Below, one piece after another: positions 1-4,405 of a stretch of DNA of 6,002 nucleotides. Position 1 is the first letter of the stretch. Each line of letters opens with the position of its first letter. The position numbers and the translations under genes are program-made. The notes under the pieces are model-generated. The model had not been told where the DNA came from. It worked only from the letters and a program-made list of their open reading frames with translations, and did no database searches. Source of the DNA: Bordetella sp. (GTDB taxonomy: Bacteria; Pseudomonadota; Gammaproteobacteria; Burkholderiales; Burkholderiaceae_B); the NCBI GenBank assembly GCA_027450125.1, contig DAIDKG010000119.1, forward strand, positions 1 through 6,002. Direction: 5' to 3'.

Positions 1-1609
1 CGTTAAGCGGCGGCAGTTCCATGCTGCCGCCCCAGTCCGGCAGATCGGCCTCGGGGCCGCTCGCGCCAAAGCGCACCACCGGCCCGAACCGGCTGTCGCG
101 CGTCACGCGCACCGACACCGGGCGGGACTCCGACGCCGCGCGCGTGGCGTCGCCGGACAGGAACGGCAGCGGCACCTGGAAGGCATCGAGCAGCGCCCGG
201 GCCTGGGATTCGCTCAACTCCATCTGCCCTTGGGCCCTGGCGCTGGCGATCACGGCGCGCGCGCCGTCGATGTCCGGCGGCAGCGCAGGCGACTCCAGAG
301 GCTGGGTCTGCTGCAGCAACTGCTGGTTGTAGTTGTAGGAAACCAGCACGCCGAGGGCATCCATCGCCGTCTCGGGCGTGCGAAAGGCCGGCGTGCCGGC
401 ATCGTCGAGCATGCGCCGCAGCGGCCGCATGGCCGCATCGCCCATCAGGCAGGTGATCACGGGCTTGCGCGCCTTGGGCGCGATTTGCGCCAGATGCTCG
501 GCCACCGCGTGCATGTCGGTCAGCGGATCGGGCGCGAGCAGGGCCAGTACGCCATCCACGCCGGCATCGGCCAGCAGGCCGTCGAGCATGCCCTGGATAC
601 GCTCGGGCGTCAGGGGCGCATAGCTGATGACAGGATTGTCCAGGGCCGCGCCAGGTTCGAGCAGGCCCTGCAATGCGCGGCGCGTGCCCGGCGCAAGCCC
701 GGCGCACGTGGTGGAGCCGTCCGCGCCGATCAGGTCCATGGCCAGTTGCGGCGGGCCGTTGCCGTTGGACAGCAGGGCCACGCGCCCGCCCTTGGGGCGG
801 CGCACATGGCCCAGCACCTTCATCGCCGAGAACAGCTGCATGAAATAGCGCACGCGCACCGCGCCCGCGCGCCGCAGCGCGGTGTCAAACACCGCGTCGC
901 CGTGGCCGGCCTTGAGCACGATGACAGGCTTGACGCTGGCCGCGGCGCGCAAGGCGCTCATGAACTCGCGCGCGGGGCCGGGGTTTTCGAGGTAAAGGAC
1001 GATGCTGTCGCTGCGCGCGTCGCTGGCCAGGAAGTCCAGTGCCTGCGACAGGTCGACGCCGGCCTCGCCGCCCAGCGACACCACGGTGGAAAAGCCGATG
1101 TGCGCGTCCTCGGCCCAGTCCATGACGGCGGCGGCGATCGAACGCGACTGCGCCACCAGCGCCACGCGTCCGGCCAGCGCCAGCGACGGATACTGGCTGA
1201 GGTTGAGCCAGCTGTGCGGCCGCTGCACGCCGAAGGAATGCGGGCCGAGCAGGGCGCAGTCATGCTGCCTGGCCCAGGCCGCGCACAGGGCGCGCGTATC
1301 GGCGGGCTGGGCATCCGGCAGTTCGTGAGGCAGCACGATGGCGCTGCGCGGGGCCAACGCGGCCAGACGCCGCAGGGTCTCGGGCAAGGCCTGCGGCGCG
1401 ACGCAGACCAGCGCGACGTCGGGCCGCGCGCCCGGCGCCAGGCCCTGGCAGGATTCGGGCAGCGCCGGCACCTGGCCGAACCCGCATGTCGCGACCGTGG
1501 CGCGCGCACGCCGCTCGGCCAGCAGCACGGCCAGAACAGGCAGGTCGCGGTCGGCCGCGACGACCAGGGAATCCGGTTCGAACAGAGGCGCTAAGGCGTG
1601 TCGCAGCAT
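1..1609 (-). CDS. Pat-like / ADP-forming acyl-CoA synthetase-like protein, degenerate, 3' end outside window
   Basis: Reading the minus strand from ATG at 1609 gives 536 residues with no stop before the window edge. The family order is visible: a CoA-binding-like Rossmann region (about 8-135, start [12 protein letters not shown]), a succinyl-CoA-synthetase-like domain (about 147-290, with [16 protein letters not shown] and ALRRAG), a second such domain (about 300-440), and an ATP-grasp remnant from about 464 ([14 protein letters not shown]) ending in FGPVV and LPPLN. Known relatives are ADP-forming acetyl-CoA synthetases and Pat protein acetyltransferases, which carry a C-terminal GNAT domain; that part would lie outside the window. 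Several active-site elements look missing: no GAS-type glycine loop near residue 18, SQSR (154-157) where SQSG is usual, GPHSFG (122-127) where GPNCLG-like is usual, no SHTG loop after residue 235, and most of the first ATP-grasp lobe absent. ATG 1609 is the first in-frame Met and gives a family-like N-terminus, but no clear Shine-Dalgarno precedes it. A catalytically dead or repurposed member is inferred. Confidence 0.82.
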   Translation of the reverse strand, partial: MLRHALAPLFEPDSLVVAADRDLPVLAVLLAERRARATVATCGFGQVPALPESCQGLAPGARPDVALVCVAPQALPETLRRLAALAPRSAIVLPHELPDAQPADTRALCAAWARQHDCALLGPHSFGVQRPHSWLNLSQYPSLALAGRVALVAQSRSIAAAVMDWAEDAHIGFSTVVSLGGEAGVDLSQALDFLASDARSDSIVLYLENPGPAREFMSALRAAASVKPVIVLKAGHGDAVFDTALRRAGAVRVRYFMQLFSAMKVLGHVRRPKGGRVALLSNGNGPPQLAMDLIGADGSTTCAGLAPGTRRALQGLLEPGAALDNPVISYAPLTPERIQGMLDGLLADAGVDGVLALLAPDPLTDMHAVAEHLAQIAPKARKPVITCLMGDAAMRPLRRMLDDAGTPAFRTPETAMDALGVLVSYNYNQQLLQQTQPLESPALPPDIDGARAVIASARAQGQMELSESQARALLDAFQVPLPFLSGDATRAASESRPVSVRVTRDSRFGPVVRFGASGPEADLPDWGGSMELPPLN

Positions 1610-1734
1610 GTCGGCGCGAAAGTGCGGACTGCACTCATTTAAAATGGCGTGAATCCGCCCATCGTAACAAGACTGCGGCCTGTCCATCCATGGCCGCATG
1701 TCCGTTCATCGCGGCCCATCTGCGCCGCCTCGCC
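1610..1734. promoter_or_regulatory. Divergent spacer between Pat-like gene and gltX, with AT-rich island
   Basis: This spacer separates two genes that face away from each other, so it should hold promoters for both. The only AT-rich patch is CATTTAAAATGG around 1636-1647. On the plus strand TAAAAT (1640-1645) matches the sigma-70 -10 box at five of six positions, and could serve gltX with a leader of about 80 nt, but no good -35 box sits 16-18 bp upstream. On the minus strand TTAAAT in the same patch matches four of six. No repressor site, riboswitch or tRNA-like fold was recognised. The promoter assignment is weak; the divergent layout itself is certain. Confidence 0.35.
1690..1719 (+). repeat. 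Inverted repeat in the gltX leader
   Basis: GGCCGC at 1692-1697 pairs with GCGGCC at 1711-1716 across a 13-nt loop, and AT on each outer side extends the stem past a single bulged C. The hairpin ends 18 nt before the gltX start codon at 1735. No Shine-Dalgarno is visible between the hairpin and the start, so the structure could influence ribosome access. In such GC-rich DNA a six-pair stem may also be chance. Confidence 0.3.
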
Positions 1735-3141
1735 ATGACCCAGCAATCGCCTTCCGTCGTCCGTACCCGCTTCGCGCCCTCGCCCACCGGCTTCCTGCAT
1801 CTGGGGGGCGCGCGCACCGCGCTGTTTTCCTGGGCCTATGCCCGCCATCATCAAGGCGTCTTCGTGCTGCGCATCGAAGACACCGACGTGGAACGCTCCA
1901 GCCAGGAGGCCGTGGACGCCATCATCGACAGCATGGCCTGGCTGGGCATGCAGCCCGACGAAGGCCCCTTCTATCAGATGCAGCGCATGGACCGCTACCG
2001 CGAGGTGCTGGCCGGCATGCTGCAAGCGGGCACGGCCTACCATTGCTACAGCTCACCCGAGGAGGTCGAGGCCATGCGCGAGGCCGCCCGCGCACGGGGC
2101 GACAAGCCGCGCTACGACGGAACCTGGCGCCCCGAACCCGGCAAGACGCTCCCGCCCATCCCCGAAGGCCGCAAGCCGGTGATCCGCTTCAAGAACCCGC
2201 AGGGCGGCGCGACTGCGTGGAACGACCTCATCAAGGGCCCCATCAGCTTCGACAACACCGAACTGGACGACCTCATCATCGCGCGGCCCGACGGCACGCC
2301 CACCTATAATTTCTGCGTGGTGGTCGACGACATGGACATGCGCATCACGCATGTGCTGCGCGGCGACGACCACGTCAACAACACCCCGCGCCAGATCAAC
2401 ATCCTGCGGGCGCTGGGCGCCACGCTGCCCGAATACGGCCACGTGCCCATGATCCTGGGCCCGGACGGCCAGAAGCTGTCCAAGCGCCACGGCGCGGTCA
2501 ACGTCATGGAGTACGACAAGGAAGGTTATCTGCCCGAGGCCATGGTCAACTACCTGGCGCGCCTGGGCTGGAGCCACGGGGACGACGAGCTCTTCACCCG
2601 CGAGCAACTGGTGCAGTGGTTCGACGCCGACCACCTGTCCAAGTCCGCCTCGCAATGGGATCCGAAGAAGCTGAACTGGGTCAACGCGCACTACATCCGG
2701 CAGATGCCCGAGGCCGAACTGGCCGAACGCGTCGCGCCGCGCATCGTCGCGCGCGGCGGCGACCCGCGGGCGGTAGACCTGCCCGCCGCCCTGGCGCTGC
2801 TGAAAGACCGCGCCGAAACGCTGGAGCAATTGGCCGACGGCGCCATGCTGTTCTGCGGCCCGTATCAAAAAGCGCCCGCCGAACTGGCCGAACAGCACCT
2901 GACGCCCTCCGCTCGCGAAGCGCTCGCCGCCTTTGCCGCACAGGCGCAAGCCACCGAATGGACCAAGGAAGGCATTGCCGCGCTCATCAAGACCGTGCTG
3001 GCCGAGCGCGGCCTGAAAATGCCGCAGCTGGCCATTCCCCTGCGCGTGGCCGTCACCGGCCGCGCCCAGACGCCGGCGGTCGATGCCGTGCTTGCGCTGC
3101 TGGGCAGGCAGGCCGTGCTCGAGCGCCTGGCCGCGATCTGA
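1735..3141 (+). CDS. gltX: Glutamyl-tRNA synthetase (GluRS)
   Basis: This cytoplasmic class I aminoacyl-tRNA synthetase charges tRNA-Glu with glutamate using ATP. The 468 residues match the usual length of about 470. The N-terminus reads [11 protein letters not shown] followed by HLGG (22-25), the HIGH-type signature; LRIEDTD follows, then [18 protein letters not shown] (176-193), the RGDDH/NTPRQ region, and KLSKR (247-251), the KMSKS-type loop. The remainder is the helical tRNA and anticodon-binding part, ending in TGRAQTP and AVLERLAAI. The zinc-binding insert appears ligand-poor: E. coli GluRS has a CxC...CxH arrangement, but here there is C104 with Y105-S106 and then T130-W131, so zinc is probably not bound. 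The start was set at MTQQS because GluRS usually begins only a few residues before VRTRFAP; an in-frame ATG at 1690 would add 15 residues. Neither start has a convincing Shine-Dalgarno. The gene diverges from the Pat-like gene and converges on the lipoprotein gene. Confidence 0.98.
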   Translation: MTQQSPSVVRTRFAPSPTGFLHLGGARTALFSWAYARHHQGVFVLRIEDTDVERSSQEAVDAIIDSMAWLGMQPDEGPFYQMQRMDRYREVLAGMLQAGTAYHCYSSPEEVEAMREAARARGDKPRYDGTWRPEPGKTLPPIPEGRKPVIRFKNPQGGATAWNDLIKGPISFDNTELDDLIIARPDGTPTYNFCVVVDDMDMRITHVLRGDDHVNNTPRQINILRALGATLPEYGHVPMILGPDGQKLSKRHGAVNVMEYDKEGYLPEAMVNYLARLGWSHGDDELFTREQLVQWFDADHLSKSASQWDPKKLNWVNAHYIRQMPEAELAERVAPRIVARGGDPRAVDLPAALALLKDRAETLEQLADGAMLFCGPYQKAPAELAEQHLTPSAREALAAFAAQAQATEWTKEGIAALIKTVLAERGLKMPQLAIPLRVAVTGRAQTPAVDAVLALLGRQAVLERLAAI

Positions 3142-3159
3142 CCCTTCGCGCAGGCCGCC

Positions 3160-3666
3160 TCAGTCGGGCAGCCGGAACCCGGGCGGCATGCGCCGCTCGA
3201 CCAGCGTGCGCCCGTCGCTCAGGCTGCGCAGGACAAGGCGGCCGCTGCTCAGTTTCTCGACGCGATAGCGGTTGGCGTAGATCGGATCGGTGGTGTCGAC
3301 GTCCTCGCCGTGGGAGGACGTGGTCTGCATGGTGAGTATGCCGTCGGCCACCTGCCAGCAGCCCTTCTCGTCCAGGGCCGGACGCACCTGGCGGCCGAAC
3401 CTGAGCTGCGAAGCGTAGCTCATGCGACCGTCCGCGGAAAAAATCTTCAGGGACCGGTAGTTGCCCGCCACGCCCTTGGGACGGGACGTCGAATACCAGG
3501 TGCCCACCATCGGATCGCCCGGCCGGGCCGGGACGCAGACCACGCCGGCGGGCGTCTTGGGCGGGGCCTCGGGTGCAGGGGCGGGGATGTTCCTGGCGCA
3601 GCCGGCCAGAACCGCGAGCGCGGCGCATGCCGCGCCGGCCATCGACATTGAATACGAACGACGCAT
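3160..3666 (-). CDS. Putative outer-membrane lipoprotein of unknown function
   Basis: The 168-residue product starts MRRSYSMSMAG, followed by a hydrophobic stretch (about 9-21) and a lipobox LAGC at 20-23. It should therefore be exported, cut by signal peptidase II and lipidated on C23. Position +2 is Ala, not Asp, so sorting to the outer membrane is expected. A short Pro/Ala linker (28-40) precedes a domain of about 120 residues rich in alternating polar and hydrophobic residues: VGTWYS (54-59), LKIFSADGRMSY (73-84), CWQVADGILTM (103-113), RYRVEKLSSGRLVLRSL (133-149). This reads like a small all-beta domain, lipocalin-like in feel, though no family was identified. C44 and C103 could form a disulphide in the periplasm. 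The start at 3666 was chosen because it places two arginines before the hydrophobic stretch and has GGA about seven bases upstream; the upstream extension to 3729 has no signal-peptide character. Its stop lies 18 bp from the gltX stop, tail to tail. Confidence 0.88.
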   Translation of the reverse strand: MRRSYSMSMAGAACAALAVLAGCARNIPAPAPEAPPKTPAGVVCVPARPGDPMVGTWYSTSRPKGVAGNYRSLKIFSADGRMSYASQLRFGRQVRPALDEKGCWQVADGILTMQTTSSHGEDVDTTDPIYANRYRVEKLSSGRLVLRSLSDGRTLVERRMPPGFRLPD

Positions 3667-3738
3667 GATTCCGTGGGCCTTCAGCCCGTCAATCCCAAAT
3701 CCGCGCCTCGCGGCACGGCAACTCGACACGCAGCCGCC

Positions 3739-3767
3739 ACTCTAAAGACCGCGAACCGGCAAGGCAA
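3739..3767 (-). promoter_or_regulatory. Candidate sigma-70 promoter for the lipoprotein gene
   Basis: On the minus strand TTGCCT (3767-3762) and TAGAGT (3744-3739) are separated by exactly 17 bp. Each matches its consensus box at four of six positions. Transcription would begin near 3732, giving a leader of roughly 65 nt before the ATG at 3666. The site lies just downstream of the hairpin that may end the Lrp-type transcript, which fits independent expression. Matches of this quality also occur by chance. Confidence 0.4.
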
Positions 3768-3776
3768 TCGCCGCGC

Positions 3777-3807
3777 GCATGCCGCGCCCGGTTCGGGCTC
3801 GGCATGC
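3777..3807 (-). terminator. Strong hairpin after the Lrp-type gene, no T-tract
   Basis: GCATGCCG (3777-3784) pairs with CGGCATGC (3800-3807), then one mismatched pair (3785/3799), then GCCCG (3786-3790) with CGGGC (3794-3798) around a 3-nt loop. That is 13 paired bases with one mismatch in 31 nt, which is very stable. It begins about 33 nt past the stop codon of the Lrp-type gene. Neither strand has a run of T after the stem, so it does not meet the classic intrinsic-terminator definition. It may be a GC-rich terminator that works without a U-tract, a 3'-end barrier protecting the mRNA, or a dispersed palindromic repeat. Confidence 0.45.
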
Positions 3808-3839
3808 TGCAACGGCACAACACTGCGGCCGGCGCGGCG

Positions 3840-4298
3840 CTACAAAGGCAGCCTGACCTCGTGCTTGATCTCGCGCAGCGCCACGATGGTGCGGGTCTGG
3901 CGTATGCCCGGCAAATTGAAGAGAAACCGGTGCAGGAACTGATCATAGGCCTCCGGGCTTTCCACCAGGATCTTGAGCAGGAAGTCCGAGTCGCCCGTGA
4001 CGGCATAGCACTCGAGTATCTCGGGCGCGTCGCGCACCGAGCGCTCGAAGTTCTCGACGGTGCTGGCGACGTGCCGCTCCAGGCTGATCTGCACGAACAT
4101 GCAGCTTTGCAGGCCCACCTTGCTGCGGTCGACCTGGGCGTAGTAGCCCTGGATGACGCCCTCGGCCTCCAGCGCCTTGACCCGGCGCCACACCGGCGCA
4201 GTCGACAGCCCGACCCGGTCGGACAGCTGCTGGGCCGAAGCCCGGCCGTCCTGTTGCAGGGCGCGCAGGATGCCGATATCGGTTTTGTCCATTTTCAT
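3840..4298 (-). CDS. Lrp/AsnC-family transcriptional regulator
   Basis: The 152-residue product has the usual length and two-part build of this family. Residues 4-50 form the AsnC-type winged helix-turn-helix: DKTDIGILRALQQDGR, then QLSDRVGLSTAPVWRRVKAL with the recognition helix near 33-43, and EGVI. Residues about 62-145 form the RAM effector-binding and oligomerisation domain, with the family-typical AVTGDSDFLLKI (99-110) and LPGIRQTRT (129-137). Such proteins form dimers and octamers, often bind an amino acid, and commonly control a divergent metabolic operon as well as their own gene. Here the divergent neighbour is the indolepyruvate oxidoreductase gene, so an aromatic amino acid or a related keto acid is a reasonable effector guess, but this is inference. 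The start at 4298 has GGAA about seven bases upstream; a second Met two codons later is an alternative. No residue is obviously missing. Confidence 0.95.
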   Translation of the reverse strand: MKMDKTDIGILRALQQDGRASAQQLSDRVGLSTAPVWRRVKALEAEGVIQGYYAQVDRSKVGLQSCMFVQISLERHVASTVENFERSVRDAPEILECYAVTGDSDFLLKILVESPEAYDQFLHRFLFNLPGIRQTRTIVALREIKHEVRLPL

Positions 4299-4303
4299 TG
4301 CAA

Positions 4304-4315
4304 ATTTCCGGAAAT
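4304..4315. repeat. Perfect 12-bp palindrome overlapping the regulator's ribosome-binding site
   Basis: The sequence ATTTCCGGAAAT is its own reverse complement with no spacer. It lies 6 bp upstream of the regulator's start codon and contains the GGAA that probably serves as its Shine-Dalgarno. A protein bound here would sit downstream of the regulator's promoter as a roadblock. It is the first of three adjacent symmetric elements with centres about 15-16 bp apart. Confidence 0.6.
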
Positions 4316-4316
4316 C

Positions 4317-4334
4317 ACGAAATATTCATTTCGT
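4317..4334. promoter_or_regulatory. Candidate Lrp-type operator, 7-bp arms
   Basis: ACGAAAT (4317-4323) and ATTTCGT (4328-4334) are exact inverted repeats around ATTC. The AT-rich centre flanked by symmetric arms resembles the general form of Lrp/AsnC binding sites, which are degenerate palindromes of about 15 bp. It lies in the spacer between the regulator and the divergent oxidoreductase, the expected place for an operator. Binding is inferred, not shown. Confidence 0.5.
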
Positions 4335-4347
4335 ATTCTAGGGAATA
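4334..4347. promoter_or_regulatory. Third inverted repeat in the divergent spacer
   Basis: TATTC (4334-4338) and GAATA (4343-4347) are inverted around TAGG. The centre is 15 bp from the centre of the preceding repeat, close to one and a half helical turns. The left arm also pairs in a longer arrangement: CGTATTC (4332-4338) is the exact reverse complement of GAATACG (4356-4362), 17 bp away. The overlapping symmetry suggests a multi-dimer binding region, but each arm alone is short. Confidence 0.4.
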
Positions 4348-4365
4348 TCCGCCTCGAATACGCAA
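4335..4365 (-). promoter_or_regulatory. Candidate promoter for the Lrp-type gene
   Basis: On the minus strand TAGAAT (4340-4335) matches the -10 consensus at five of six positions. TTGCGT (4365-4360) is a weak -35 with a long 19-bp spacer. Transcription would start near 4328, inside the second inverted repeat, leaving a leader of about 30 nt. If the repeats are operators, this placement would produce autorepression, which is common for this family. No equally good promoter was found on the plus strand for the oxidoreductase; TATCAT at 4388-4393 resembles a -10 box but lacks a -35. Confidence 0.3.
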
Positions 4366-4405
4366 TAAACGCATACCTCGGCTTGCCTATCATGGCTGCA
4401 AGATC

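Larger units (their letters stand above)
3667..3839. other. Intergenic spacer between the Lrp-type gene and the lipoprotein gene
   Basis: This spacer of 173 bp holds no convincing gene on either strand. It contains the hairpin at 3777-3807 and the candidate promoter at 3739-3767, described separately, and a small inverted repeat CCGCG-CCT-CGCGG at 3701-3713 within the likely lipoprotein leader. The order hairpin, promoter, leader, start codon along the minus strand suggests that the two minus-strand genes are separate transcription units. Confidence 0.6.

Noticed and set aside
1571..1590. GGTTCGAA resembling a tRNA T-loop
   Set aside because: No acceptor stem, anticodon arm or D-arm can be built around it, and it lies inside the coding start of the Pat-like gene.
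230..1594. Long plus-strand open frame of 454 codons opposite the Pat-like gene
   Set aside because: Its translation is rich in Arg, Gly, His, Gln and Ala with no recognisable motif, while the minus strand encodes clear family blocks. Long antisense frames are expected in very GC-rich genes.
1591..1638. Fifteen-codon minus-strand frame ([12 protein letters not shown]...) overlapping the start of the Pat-like gene
   Set aside because: It could be an upstream frame that dampens translation, but it has no Shine-Dalgarno and no support beyond being open. It also does not look like a frameshifted true N-terminus, because the frame from 1609 already matches the family.
2053..2949. Minus-strand open frame of 298 codons inside gltX
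   Set aside because: It is fully antisense to an unambiguous glutamyl-tRNA synthetase, has no family resemblance, and arises from GC-rich codon use.
3125..3155. Possible bidirectional terminator formed by GCCTG/CAGGC and CGCG/CGCG around the gltX stop
   Set aside because: The stem needs a two-base bulge and an 11-nt loop, and neither strand has a T-run, so it is no better than background in this GC-rich DNA.
3664..3745. Short plus-strand frame of 26 codons (MIPWAFSPSIPN...) in the spacer
   Set aside because: It overlaps the lipoprotein start on the other strand, lacks a ribosome-binding site, and has chance length.
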